Origin: Limnohabitans radicicola
GTDB taxonomy: Bacteria; Pseudomonadota; Gammaproteobacteria; Burkholderiales; Burkholderiaceae_C
DNA length: 64,000 bases
Assembly: GCF_014837235.1 (NCBI RefSeq)
Contig: NZ_JACYFT010000001.1
Span: forward strand, 1,377,688 to 1,441,687
Direction: 5' to 3'
Both the position numbers and the translations under genes were made by a program. Positions 54,301-63,201 of the stretch are shown here, one piece after another (the first letter of the stretch is position 1; every line of letters starts with the position of its first letter). The notes below the pieces were generated by a model, which saw nothing but the letters and a program-made list of their open reading frames with translations, did no database searches and had not been told where the DNA came from.

Positions 54301-55281
54301 ATGGCCAAGGCCGTGACATTTGACCGCATCGGCGGACCCGAGGTACTCCAATACGGCAATGCTGAAGTCGGCCAGCCCGGTCCAGGCCAGGTGCGATTGC
54401 GCCATGTGGCCGTCGGCCTCAACTATGCCGACACCTACTTTCGCAACGGCACCTACCCGATCCCGCTGCCCAACGGCATGGGCGTGGAAGCCGCCGGCAT
54501 TGTCGAAGAAGTGGGCCCCGATGTGAGCAACGTGGCCGTGGGCGACCGCGTCACCTACACCGGCTTCATCAACACTTTGGGCGCTTACAGCACAGAGCGC
54601 CTCATTCCCGCGGCACCGTTGATCAAGCTGCCCGACGCCATTCCTTTCGAAACGGCTGCGGGCATGACCATGCGCGGTTTGACCTCGGCGTATCTGATGC
54701 GCCGCATCCATGACTTCAAGACAGGCGAGACCATCTTGCTGCACGCCGCCGCCGGTGGCGTGGGCCTGATCGTGTCGCAATGGGCCAAGCTGCTGGGCCT
54801 GAACGTGATCGGTACGGTCTCGACCGAAGAGAAAGCCGCCGTGGCCCGTGCGCACGGTTGCGACCACACCATCAACTACAGCCACGAGGACATCGCCAAA
54901 CGGGTGCGCGAACTCACGGGCGGCCAAGGTGTGGATGTGGTGATCGACAGCGTGGGCAAGAACACCTTCATCGCCTCGCTCGACTCGCTGCGCCGCCGGG
55001 GCCTGATGGTCTGCGTGGGCACCGCCAGCGGCACCATCGACGGCTTCAACCCCAACCTGCTGGCCCAGAAAGGCTCGCTCTACCTCACACGCCCGGCCCT
55101 GGCCGACTACATCGCTGATCCGGCCGAGAAGGCCGAACTGGCCGAGGAGATCTTTGGCCACATCGCCGCGGGTCGTATCCAGATCGAGATCAACCAGCGC
55201 TACGCCCTGCAGGACGCCGTGCAGGCCCACCGCGACCTCGAAGCCCGCAAGACGATTGGCTCGTCGATCTTTGTCATCTGA
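54301..55281 (+). CDS. NADPH:quinone oxidoreductase, zinc-independent MDR family
   Basis: A 326-residue medium-chain reductase of the Qor group. The N-terminal domain has GMGVEAAGIVEEVGPDV, and the cofactor motif AAAGGVGLIVSQWAKLLG occurs near residue 150. No structural zinc cysteines are present. First gene of a five-gene operon; it may reduce a quinone or an enone intermediate of that pathway. The ATG at 54301 is preceded by AGGAGACACC. Confidence 0.93.
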   Translation: MAKAVTFDRIGGPEVLQYGNAEVGQPGPGQVRLRHVAVGLNYADTYFRNGTYPIPLPNGMGVEAAGIVEEVGPDVSNVAVGDRVTYTGFINTLGAYSTERLIPAAPLIKLPDAIPFETAAGMTMRGLTSAYLMRRIHDFKTGETILLHAAAGGVGLIVSQWAKLLGLNVIGTVSTEEKAAVARAHGCDHTINYSHEDIAKRVRELTGGQGVDVVIDSVGKNTFIASLDSLRRRGLMVCVGTASGTIDGFNPNLLAQKGSLYLTRPALADYIADPAEKAELAEEIFGHIAAGRIQIEINQRYALQDAVQAHRDLEARKTIGSSIFVI

Positions 55282-55312
55282 ACGGCTGACCGAACAACAA
55301 CGGAGACACCCC

Positions 55313-56170
55313 ATGCGCATCGAACCTTTGACCTGCGCCATCGGCGCAGAACTCGTGAATGTGAATCTCGCCGACGCCGTGCGTGACGATGGTTTGTTCC
55401 AGGAAATTTACGCTGCCTTGCTCAAGCACAAAGTGCTGTTTGCGCGAGACCAGACGCTGGACAAACTCTCTCGCCAGAACCACATGGCATTTGCCCAGAA
55501 ACTGGGGGAGCTGGAAACCCACCCGATGGTGCCCAGCCATCCTGAAGCCCCTGGTCTGGTGCAAATTTACAAGACGCCCGAAAACCCGCCCGACCGCTAC
55601 GAAAACTCCTGGCACACCGATGGCACCTTCCGCGAAAAGCCCGCGCTGGGCTGCGTGCTGCGCTGCATCGAATGCCCACCCGTGGGTGGCGACACCATCT
55701 GGGCCAACATGGCACTGGCCTACGAAAAATTGCCCGACACCGTGAAGCAGCAGATCGAAGGCCTGATCGCCAACCACAGCTTCAACTCGACCTTCGCGGC
55801 GGCCATGCCGATCGAAAAACGCCTGGCGATGAAAGCGCAATACCCCGATTCGGAACACCCGGTGATCCGCACCCATCCCGACACCGGCGAGAAAGTGTTG
55901 TTTGTCAACGGCTTCACCACGCACTTTGTGAACTTCCACAACAAGGACAAGGTGCGTTACGGCCAGGACTTCAACCAGGGCGCGGGCGATCTGCTGCAGT
56001 ACCTGATCAGCCAGGCCTACATCCCCGAATACCAGGTGCGTTGGCGTTGGAAACCCTACAGCGTCGCCATCTGGGACAACCGCGCCACTCAGCATTACGC
56101 CGTCATGGACTACCCGCCCTGCCACCGCAAGATGGAACGCGCAGGCATCGTCGGCACCAAACCTTTTTGA
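55313..56170 (+). CDS. TauD/TfdA family Fe(II)/2-oxoglutarate dioxygenase
   Basis: A 285-residue cytoplasmic dioxygenase. Iron ligands are His and Asp of SWHTDGTF and the distal His of NRATQHYAV; the 2-oxoglutarate Arg lies in PPCHRKMERAG. Members release sulfite from taurine or cleave aryloxyacetate ethers, so it may open the operon's substrate by oxygenation. Gap of 31 bases from the reductase gene, with GGAGACACCCC before the ATG. Confidence 0.92.
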   Translation: MRIEPLTCAIGAELVNVNLADAVRDDGLFQEIYAALLKHKVLFARDQTLDKLSRQNHMAFAQKLGELETHPMVPSHPEAPGLVQIYKTPENPPDRYENSWHTDGTFREKPALGCVLRCIECPPVGGDTIWANMALAYEKLPDTVKQQIEGLIANHSFNSTFAAAMPIEKRLAMKAQYPDSEHPVIRTHPDTGEKVLFVNGFTTHFVNFHNKDKVRYGQDFNQGAGDLLQYLISQAYIPEYQVRWRWKPYSVAIWDNRATQHYAVMDYPPCHRKMERAGIVGTKPF

Positions 56171-56194
56171 TTCTTGATTTTTTGGAGACCCCTT

Positions 56195-57253
56195 ATGTAT
56201 TTTCTCGACGGCCACCTATATCCTGAAAACCAGGAAAAACTCATCATCACCGCAGCCCCCTATGGCCCCGAGTGGATTCCTGAGGACTACCCCGAAGACA
56301 TCCCGGTCACGATGGAAGAGCAGATTCAAAAAGCGGTGGATTGCTACAACGCCGGTGCCACCGTGCTGCACTTGCATGTGCGCGAACTTGACGGCAAGGG
56401 CAGCAAACGCCTGTCCAAATTCAATGAACTGATCGCCGGCGTGCGCCAAGCCGTGCCCGACATGGTCATCCAGGTCGGTGGTTCGATCTCGTTCGCACCG
56501 GTCGGTGAAGGAGAGATCGCCAAGTGGTTGTCCGACGATACCCGCCACATGCTGGCCGAGCTGGACCCCAAGCCCGACCAAGTCACGGTAACGATCAACA
56601 CTGTGCAGATGAACGTGATCGAGCACATGGAAGAAGCCGACATCGCGGGCACCTCCATGGCCACGCCCGAAGGCCGTCGCGCCTACAGCGAAATGGTGGT
56701 GCCCTCCAACCCCGCCTGGTACGAAGAGCACATCCGCCGCCTGAGCGCCGCCGGCATCCAGAGCGCCTTCCAGTTCTACAACCTCAACAGCTTCGAGACC
56801 GTCGAGCGCCTGATGCGCCGTGGCGTCTACAAGGGCCCGCTGGTCTGCAACTGGGTCGCCATCAGCGGCGGCATGGATGCGCCCAACGTCTACAACCTGG
56901 CCAACTTCCTGCGCGCCATCCCTGACGGTGCCAAGCTCACGGTGGAGAGCAGCATGCGCAATGTGCTGCCGATCAACATGATGGGCATCGCCATGGGCCT
57001 GCATGTGCGCTGCGGCATCGAAGACAACCTCTGGAATCAGACACGCACCGCCAAAATGACCACCGTCGAGCAGATCGAGCAGCTGGTGCGCATCAGCCGT
57101 GAGTTTGGTCGCGAGATCGCCACGGGCAAAGAAGCCCGCGAACTCCTGAAGATTGGCGTGTTCTACGACACCGTTGAAGAATCGCTGGCCGCCAACGGCT
57201 TCTCGCCCAACCGCAATGGCGGCAACCAGGGCTTCCTGCGCAAAGCCGCCTGA
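56195..57253 (+). CDS. BKACE family (DUF849) beta-keto acid cleavage enzyme
   Basis: A 352-residue zinc TIM-barrel enzyme. The metal-binding pair is His-x-His in VLHLHVREL, and conserved VQVGGSISF and LTVESSMRN follow. BKACE enzymes condense a beta-keto acid with acetyl-CoA to give acetoacetate and a new CoA ester. It is ~50 residues longer than typical members. The natural substrate is unknown; 3-keto-5-aminohexanoate is only the founder's. The stop overlaps the next start (ATGA-type TGATG). Confidence 0.9.
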   Translation: MYFLDGHLYPENQEKLIITAAPYGPEWIPEDYPEDIPVTMEEQIQKAVDCYNAGATVLHLHVRELDGKGSKRLSKFNELIAGVRQAVPDMVIQVGGSISFAPVGEGEIAKWLSDDTRHMLAELDPKPDQVTVTINTVQMNVIEHMEEADIAGTSMATPEGRRAYSEMVVPSNPAWYEEHIRRLSAAGIQSAFQFYNLNSFETVERLMRRGVYKGPLVCNWVAISGGMDAPNVYNLANFLRAIPDGAKLTVESSMRNVLPINMMGIAMGLHVRCGIEDNLWNQTRTAKMTTVEQIEQLVRISREFGREIATGKEARELLKIGVFYDTVEESLAANGFSPNRNGGNQGFLRKAA

Positions 57254-57897
57254 TGTCTGTTGTCTCAAGCGCCCCGGTGCAGGTCGATGCTTATTTCGAC
57301 CTGATCTGCCCCTGGTGCTGGATCGGTAAAACGCACCTGGACACCGCACGCCGCCAGCTGGCCGAGCGCCAGCCCGGCATGCAAGTTCAGCTGCGCTGGC
57401 ATTCGGTGCAGCTGATCCCGCAGACGCCACCGCAGGGCTGGCCTTACCAGGCTTTCTACGAACACCGTCTCGGCGGCCCCGAGGCGGTGCGTGCGCGCCG
57501 CGCCCAGGTGCAGGCCGCTGCGACCCGCGCAGGTCTCACGATCCACCACGAACGCATCGCCGTGTTCCCCAACACCTGGCGTGCGCACCAGCTGCTGGCC
57601 CACACCGCGCAGCAATACCCGGAACAGCACGAAGCCTTGCTGGACACCTTGTTTGAAGCCTACTTTGTGCAGGGCCTTGACATCGGCAACGACCAAGTTT
57701 TGGCATCTCTGGCGCAAGCCCATGGTGTGGGCAGCGCCGAAGCCGAAGCCTTGGATGCACCCCCGGTCTGGGCTTTGCCCGATGAAGCATCCGGTGTGCC
57801 CTTGTTCGTCTTCAACCTGCGCCAGACCGTGTCTGGCGCACAGCCTCCGGCCGTCTTGCTCTCAGCCATGCAGCTTGCTTGTGAGACCACCGACTGA
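57253..57897 (+). CDS. DsbA-family oxidoreductase (FrnE/HCCA isomerase-like)
   Basis: A 214-residue thioredoxin-fold protein without a signal peptide, hence cytoplasmic. The N-terminal FDLICPWCWIGK has a CPWC redox motif, which favours a FrnE-like thiol oxidoreductase over 2-hydroxychromene-2-carboxylate isomerase. The ATG overlaps the BKACE stop, so the two are coupled. Confidence 0.88.
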   Translation: MSVVSSAPVQVDAYFDLICPWCWIGKTHLDTARRQLAERQPGMQVQLRWHSVQLIPQTPPQGWPYQAFYEHRLGGPEAVRARRAQVQAAATRAGLTIHHERIAVFPNTWRAHQLLAHTAQQYPEQHEALLDTLFEAYFVQGLDIGNDQVLASLAQAHGVGSAEAEALDAPPVWALPDEASGVPLFVFNLRQTVSGAQPPAVLLSAMQLACETTD

Positions 57898-57907
57898 AAG
57901 CTTTTCC

Positions 57908-58486
57908 ATGTCACCCACTGTCTTGATCGTTCCCGGTCTGCGCGATCATGTGCAAGCCCATTGGCAAACGCTGCTGGCCGCCCAACTGACCAAGGTCCAC
58001 ACCGTACCGCCCATGGGTCGCGAAGACCTCGACTGTGCCAAGCGCGTGCAGGCCATCGAAGCGGCCATGGCCGCCATCGACGGCCCTGTGGTGCTGGTGG
58101 CGCACAGCGGTGGTTGCGTGATGGTCGCGCACTGGGCGCACACCAGCCAGCATGCGCACCGCGTGGTGGGTGCACTGCTGGCGACACCCCCCGACTTTGA
58201 CCAAGCCATGCCCGAGGGCTACCCCACGCTGGCGACATTGCAAGCCGGTGGCTGGCTGCCGGTGCCGCGCCAGCCCCTGCCATTTCGCAGCCTGGTCGCC
58301 ACCAGCGACAACGACCCCCTGGCTGCGCATGAGCGGGTACTGCAGCTCGCGCGAGACTGGGGCAGTGAGACGGTGGATCTGGGCGCAGTGGGGCACCTGA
58401 ACCCGGCTTCAGGCTTTGGCGAGTGGCCGATGGGCATAACTTTGATCCAGCAACTGAGCACTGATGGTGGATACCCTTACACATGA
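57908..58486 (+). CDS. RBBP9/YdeN family serine hydrolase
   Basis: A 192-residue alpha/beta hydrolase. VLIVPGLRDH starts the fold, the nucleophile Ser is in VAHSGGCVM, Asp in ATSDNDPL and His in AVGHLNPASG. It follows the DsbA-like gene by 10 bases and closes the operon. Possible role is hydrolysis of an ester or lactone intermediate. The start MSPTVLIV is chosen at the domain edge. Confidence 0.9.
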   Translation: MSPTVLIVPGLRDHVQAHWQTLLAAQLTKVHTVPPMGREDLDCAKRVQAIEAAMAAIDGPVVLVAHSGGCVMVAHWAHTSQHAHRVVGALLATPPDFDQAMPEGYPTLATLQAGGWLPVPRQPLPFRSLVATSDNDPLAAHERVLQLARDWGSETVDLGAVGHLNPASGFGEWPMGITLIQQLSTDGGYPYT

Positions 58487-58673
58487 ACATTTGACGCGGA
58501 TTGGAAATTGTTTGTCGTGAAATGGAAAGTTGAATTTTTTATGTCCACCTAAAGTCTGCGGCAGGCCTTCAGCAGGTCACTGGCCAATTCGGGCTTGCAA
58601 CATTTGATTCGAAGCAGCCTGTCTCAAGCAGAAATCGAATCATGTACTTTCAACTGAAAACTTGGAGATAACG

Positions 58674-59771
58674 ATGAAATTGAAATGGATCGCTCTGGCC
58701 GCTGTGATGGCCACTCAGGCTCATGCCCAGTCCAATGTCACCCTGTATGGCGTGATGGATGTGGGTTTTGTCAGTGGCTCAGGAGATGTGGCCAGCTGGA
58801 AAGGACTGGCTTCTGGCCGCAACATGTCTTCCCGTCTGGGTTTCCGCGGTGCTGAAGATCTCGGCGGTGGTCTGCAAGCCAACTTCATGTTCGAGGCAGA
58901 CATCGCGGCCGATACAGGCACTGGCGTAACGACACCCTTTGCAGGTTGGTCATCTTCAGACAACAAGACAGCCAGTGCGAATGGCGGGCTTCAGTTCAAT
59001 CGCGTATCCGTGGTGGGTCTTTCCGGCGGCTGGGGTTCTGTGACTGCAGGGCGCAACTACACACCCACATTCTTGCTGGATTTCGCCTATGACCCGTTTG
59101 GCGAAAACGGTGCGGGTGCCAGCTTGTTGACCATGACGTCAGCCTATTTCAATGCTGCAGGCAGTGTGAACCACTTGCGCGCCTCTAACCTGATCACCTA
59201 CACCATACCGGCAAACAGCACGGGTCTCAGCGCCATGGTGGCTGTGGCTCCGAGTGAGACCGTCAGCACAGCGGCCAAAGAAGGCGGCGTCACCAGCGTG
59301 AAAATTGGCTATGTCAATGGATCATTGATGGCTGACGCGGCTTGGGCCAAAACAAAGCTGCTTTCCTCTGGCGACATCAAGACCACATCGATCGGTGCGG
59401 CCTATGATTTCGGCGCCATCAAGCCCATGCTTGAGTACAGTCGCGATGAGTTGGGTGCTGCAGGTGCCAACGCTGTGAAGAAGGGTTATCTCGCGGGTGC
59501 CACAGCGCCCGTGGGCACTGGACAGGCCCGTTTCTCCTACAGCAAGGTGGATCGCACCGCCGACAACACAACGGCCGGGCAAGTCACACAGTTGGCCTTG
59601 GGTTATGTCTACAACCTGTCCAAGCGCACCGCGCTGTACGGTACTTACAGCCATGTGAGCAATGCCAATTACCGAAATACGCCAACGGCAGGTTATTCGG
59701 TGGGCAGTGCCGTGAGCAGCATCAATGGCAAAGTCACGGGCTACGACCTCGGGATCAGAACCACCTTCTGA
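58674..59771 (+). CDS. Outer-membrane porin (Burkholderiales general porin)
   Basis: A 365-residue trimeric beta-barrel porin. The signal peptide (1-19) ends ATQAHAQSN; VTLYGVMDVGF is the canonical first strand and the protein ends in KVTGYDLGIRTTF, with the C-terminal Phe needed for barrel assembly. It has its own 187-base upstream region and terminator, so it is not part of the preceding operon. Confidence 0.95.
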   Translation: MKLKWIALAAVMATQAHAQSNVTLYGVMDVGFVSGSGDVASWKGLASGRNMSSRLGFRGAEDLGGGLQANFMFEADIAADTGTGVTTPFAGWSSSDNKTASANGGLQFNRVSVVGLSGGWGSVTAGRNYTPTFLLDFAYDPFGENGAGASLLTMTSAYFNAAGSVNHLRASNLITYTIPANSTGLSAMVAVAPSETVSTAAKEGGVTSVKIGYVNGSLMADAAWAKTKLLSSGDIKTTSIGAAYDFGAIKPMLEYSRDELGAAGANAVKKGYLAGATAPVGTGQARFSYSKVDRTADNTTAGQVTQLALGYVYNLSKRTALYGTYSHVSNANYRNTPTAGYSVGSAVSSINGKVTGYDLGIRTTF

Positions 59772-59808
59772 TGGCTGTTTAGCCTGTTAAGTTCATTGCA
59801 AACCTTGA

Positions 59809-59839
59809 ACCTGTCTTGCCTGGCGAGACAGGTTTTTTT
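59809..59839 (+). terminator. Porin terminator
   Basis: AACCTGTCT and AGACAGGTT form a 9-bp stem with an 8-base loop, followed by a run of T residues. Confidence 0.93.
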
Positions 59840-59907
59840 ATGCATGCCGAGCAACGGAAATCACAAGTATTTTTGCTGGCACAAGCTGAATTTTCAAAGT
59901 CATCATT

Positions 59908-60429
59908 TCACGATCTGCCCGGTGGATTGGGATGCCAGCGGGCCATGCACAACACATCGCTGTATTGGCCGTTTCGCAGGGCGTAGCCACGGTGTCGGCC
60001 TTCGTGCGCGAAGCCAAAGCGCTCATACAGTGCAATGGCCCGGGCGTTGTCGGCAAACACCGTCAGCTCGATGCGCAGGATGTGGCCCCATTGGTCGGCG
60101 TAATCGGTCAATGCGCGCATCAGGGCGGTGCCCACGCCTTGACCTTGCGCCTCTCGGGCTACGGAAATGCCCAGACCCACTGCATGGTTGCGCCGCACCT
60201 GTAACTTCGTCCCATGCAAGCTGCTACTGCCAACGATCCGTCTGTCTTGCAGTGCCACCAAATGGAGGCGGTTGGCTGCTGGAGGTGTACTCAGACGCTT
60301 GGCCCAAGCCTCTTCGGTGGGGTAAGGGAATTGCAGCATGTTGCCAAAGACTTCGGGATCGGCCATCAGTTGGGCAATGGCAGAGGCATCTTGCGGTTGA
60401 ATGCTGTGGATGTTCAGCGGCTTGATCAT
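59908..60429 (-). CDS. GNAT N-acetyltransferase, AaaT/YhhY-like
   Basis: A 173-residue acetyltransferase. DPEVFGNMLQFPYPTEEAW, the acetyl-CoA loop REAQGQGVGTALM and the ending ALYERFGFAHEGRHRGYALRNGQY match E. coli YhhY/AaaT, which acetylates free amino acids such as Phe and Met. Segments are cited separately. Start 60429 follows a GGAGG-rich stretch; a terminator 35 bases upstream isolates it from the minus-strand gene behind. Confidence 0.88.
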   Translation of the reverse strand: MIKPLNIHSIQPQDASAIAQLMADPEVFGNMLQFPYPTEEAWAKRLSTPPAANRLHLVALQDRRIVGSSSLHGTKLQVRRNHAVGLGISVAREAQGQGVGTALMRALTDYADQWGHILRIELTVFADNARAIALYERFGFAHEGRHRGYALRNGQYSDVLCMARWHPNPPGRS

Positions 60430-60463
60430 GAGAGCCTCCTTGGGGGCGTTGGAGGGCACAAAC

Positions 60464-60492
60464 AAAAAAGGCCCGCTGGGTGAGTGGGCCTT
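60464..60492 (-). terminator. Leftward terminator downstream of the adhesin-E-like gene
   Basis: Read on the minus strand, AAGGCCC pairs with GGGCCTT around an 11-base loop, followed by TTTT. It ends leftward transcription coming from 60676. Confidence 0.85.
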
Positions 60493-60675
60493 GACGGGTT
60501 TGACAGTGGGTCCCTGCCTGGGTGTCACCGGGTCCGCTGGCGTGAGCGTCGCAGGGTCAGTACGCACGTGTTGCGGCACATCAGCACGGGCCGTGCTGCT
60601 TGCAGGGTGAATGCCAAAGAGGGGGGCACGAAAGAATGGTTTGCAGACGCGGGACAGTGCGTCAAGTGCACGGGC

Positions 60676-61083
60676 TCATTTGCACAGGCGCTGGGCAAAG
60701 CGGCTGATCGGTGTATTGGCCTGAATCGGTTGGGGGTTGTGGAAGTTGCTCTCGCGCTGGGCTTTGTCGCCGCTGAGCATCTTGCCGGTGAAGTAGGTGA
60801 TTTCGAGTGCGGTGGCTTCCTGGCTGCTGCAATCGAGTTCGATTTTGAGCAAGGCGGACTTGTAGGCTTTGCCGTCGTAAGTGGATTGGACGGTTTTGTA
60901 ATCGCGCAAACTCCAGAAAGTCCGCACAGAGCCTTGGCGCTGGATGGATGCGCTGTCTATGTAATAGCTGCTTTGGACGTCGGTCACCACCTGCTCCCAC
61001 TGGGCTTGACCTGCGCCGCAGGCAGGCCATGCGAGTGTCAAGAACAGAGGGGCCATCAGCGTGCGCACAATCGGGTGTTTCAT
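60676..61083 (-). CDS. Surface-adhesin E-like secreted protein
   Basis: A 135-residue secreted protein with a signal peptide ending about WPACGAGQAQ. The domain W-x6-SSYYIDSASI, VRTFWSLRDYK and a Cys pair (LDCSS, RLCK) match the adhesin-E family (PF16747) found in many betaproteobacteria. Function there is poorly known. Start 61083 puts the signal peptide at the N-terminus. It follows marC by 23 bases. Confidence 0.8.
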   Translation of the reverse strand: MKHPIVRTLMAPLFLTLAWPACGAGQAQWEQVVTDVQSSYYIDSASIQRQGSVRTFWSLRDYKTVQSTYDGKAYKSALLKIELDCSSQEATALEITYFTGKMLSGDKAQRESNFHNPQPIQANTPISRFAQRLCK

Positions 61084-61106
61084 GTTTCCTCCTGGGGCTG
61101 GCGTGT

Positions 61107-61691
61107 TCATCGCAGGGCTTGAAAGGCGCTGACCAGCATTTCCACGGCCACCGCAATCAGGATCAGGCCCATGAGGCGTTCCATCGCCATCACGAAGCGG
61201 TCACCGAGCAAGCGCTGGATGCGCTCGGCCAGCAGCAACACGATGGCATCGATCACGATGGTGACGGTGAGTGCGCCAATCCATTCCAGACGCCGCTCGG
61301 GTGCGCGACTGACCAGCAGGATCACGGTCGCCAAGGCCGACGGCCCGGCGATGGCGGGGATAGCGAGCGGCACCACCAGGGGTTCGCCTGGCAATTCGAG
61401 GTCCTGCGAGGCCGGTGGCGGAAAGATCATGCGCATTGCGATGATGAAAAGCACCACGCCCCCGGCCATTTGCAGCGAGGTCTCGTGCAGGTTCATCAGT
61501 TTGAGGAACTTTTCGCCGACGAACATGAAGCCCAGCAGCAGGCCAAACGCGATCAGGTTCTCGCGCAGGATGACACGGGCACGCCGCTGCGGCGGCACAT
61601 GCTTGAGTGCGCTGGCAAAAACGGGGATGTTGCCAAACGGATCGGTGATCAGCAGCAACAAAACCGTGGCAGAGGCGAATGTGTATTCCAC
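61107..61691 (-). CDS. MarC family integral membrane protein
   Basis: A 194-residue six-helix inner-membrane protein. LITDPFGNIPVF at the start and AIPAIAGPSALATVIL in the second half are the repeated MarC signatures. Despite the name, no role in antibiotic resistance has been demonstrated. The start is GTG 61691, the only candidate before the first helix. Confidence 0.92.
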   Translation of the reverse strand: MEYTFASATVLLLLITDPFGNIPVFASALKHVPPQRRARVILRENLIAFGLLLGFMFVGEKFLKLMNLHETSLQMAGGVVLFIIAMRMIFPPPASQDLELPGEPLVVPLAIPAIAGPSALATVILLVSRAPERRLEWIGALTVTIVIDAIVLLLAERIQRLLGDRFVMAMERLMGLILIAVAVEMLVSAFQALR

Positions 61692-61727
61692 GCCTTCATT
61701 CTGCCAGCAGATGGTGCACGACAGGCT

Positions 61728-62072
61728 TCAAACCGCTGCTGTCACCACAATTTCGAGTTTCCACTCGGGCTTAGCCAGATGGGCCTGCACCGTGGCGCGT
61801 GGCGGGGTGTGGCCGGGCACGACCCAGGCGTCCCACACGCTGTTCATGCTGGGGAAGTCGGCCAGGTCTTTCAAAAAGATCTGGGTCATCAGGATCTTGG
61901 ATTTGTCGGTGCCCGCCTTGGCCAGCAGGGTGTCGATGGCGGCCAGCACCTGGCGGGTCTGTCCGGCAGTGTCCTGCGTGGCGTCTTCGGCAATTTGACC
62001 GGCCAGATAGACCGTGCCGTTGTGGATGGCGGCTTCCGACATGCGGGCGCCAACGTCGATGCGTTGAACCAT
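61728..62072 (-). CDS. RidA family enamine/imine deaminase
   Basis: A 114-residue trimeric protein of the YjgF/RidA family. The active-site Arg lies in GHTPPRATVQAHL and the TVYLAGQIA segment is conserved. It hydrolyses reactive enamines formed by PLP enzymes. It is 41 bases downstream of an ornithine-cyclodeaminase-family gene that also handles imino acids, so a joint role is likely. Confidence 0.92.
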   Translation of the reverse strand: MVQRIDVGARMSEAAIHNGTVYLAGQIAEDATQDTAGQTRQVLAAIDTLLAKAGTDKSKILMTQIFLKDLADFPSMNSVWDAWVVPGHTPPRATVQAHLAKPEWKLEIVVTAAV

Positions 62073-62113
62073 GGGGCTTTCCTTTGCGCTTGAAAAGGCG
62101 CCATCGTAGCTTC

Positions 62114-63070
62114 TCAGCCTTGGGGCGCGCTGCTGACCGCGATGCCCTGGGCCATGCAGCGGGCTGCTGCCAGGTCCCAACCGCCCCAGCCGCAACTCTT
62201 GAAAAACACCGGTCCGCCCTGCGGGCGGTGGGCGTTTTGCCAGCGTGCGGTCTGACCCACCACATCGGCCAGCGTGGGCAGGGCTGCGACATCGATGCCC
62301 GCCTGCAACAGGTCTCCGGCTTCGTGGTCGGCGTCACGCGTGTCGACCACCAGCGTGCCTGTGCGGGCCAGGTGCTGGCACACCGGGGCCGACCACTCGA
62401 CCATGCGGGGCGTGAACGCCCCGACAGCCGCGACAAAAGCGTCGCTGTGCGGCGGTGCTGAGAGCACCACCTCCTGCGCAGGCGTGGCGCTCACCACCCA
62501 TGGGCAATCGGCGAGTGCCGCGTTGGGGTCGTCCACACGCTGGGCCTGCAAACCGAGTGAGCGTGCGTGCGCCACCAGGGCATCGGCGCTGCTGGCGCTG
62601 CGCGAGGCGATCCAAAATTCCTGCACACCCAGGCCTTCATGAAAAGCCTCCAGATGCGCCCGGCCCTGCACGCCAGCGCCCACGATCAGCATCGGGCCAT
62701 CGCGCCGTGGGGCCAGGTGCTGCGCAGCCAGCAGGGACACCGCTGCCGTGCGGCGCGCCGTGACGGTGGGGCCGTCGAGCAAGCCGATGCGTTGCCCCGT
62801 TTGCACGTCAAACACCACGATGTCGCCCTGGATGGTGGGCAAGCCACGCTGGGCGTTGGTGGGGATGAAGCTGATGAGCTTGGTGATGGCCACACGCGCA
62901 TCGGCCGCGGGCATCACGAACAGGCTGCCACCGCCGTGCAGGGCCTGCACGATGCGCGGCGGCACGGCCACCGTGGGGTCTTGCAGCAGTGCTTCGATTT
63001 CCTGGGTCAGCGCCAGGTAGGGCAAGGCCTGCGCGGTCTGGTGGGCATCGAGGATGGCAGAAGAGGACAT
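62114..63070 (-). CDS. Ornithine cyclodeaminase/mu-crystallin family protein
   Basis: A 318-residue NAD(P)-binding enzyme. The Rossmann motif is LIVGAGVQGRAHLEAF and the conserved Lys of TKLISFIPTN is present. Members include ornithine cyclodeaminase, alanine dehydrogenase and delta-1-pyrroline-2-carboxylate reductase; the last fits the RidA neighbour best, but this is inference. The start MSSSAILD (63070) excludes a basic N-terminal extension. Confidence 0.88.
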   Translation of the reverse strand: MSSSAILDAHQTAQALPYLALTQEIEALLQDPTVAVPPRIVQALHGGGSLFVMPAADARVAITKLISFIPTNAQRGLPTIQGDIVVFDVQTGQRIGLLDGPTVTARRTAAVSLLAAQHLAPRRDGPMLIVGAGVQGRAHLEAFHEGLGVQEFWIASRSASSADALVAHARSLGLQAQRVDDPNAALADCPWVVSATPAQEVVLSAPPHSDAFVAAVGAFTPRMVEWSAPVCQHLARTGTLVVDTRDADHEAGDLLQAGIDVAALPTLADVVGQTARWQNAHRPQGGPVFFKSCGWGGWDLAAARCMAQGIAVSSAPQG

Positions 63071-63201
63071 GGGTTCGCGTGCCTTGAAGGGTCTGGATGC
63101 CGCAGTGTAGATGGGCTGCTTGCGAGGCATGCACTCAGGGAATCCCCGCTTGTTGAGCGCCATGCCCTCGCTACATTGGAAGCCTCATCAGGAGCGCGCA
63201 C

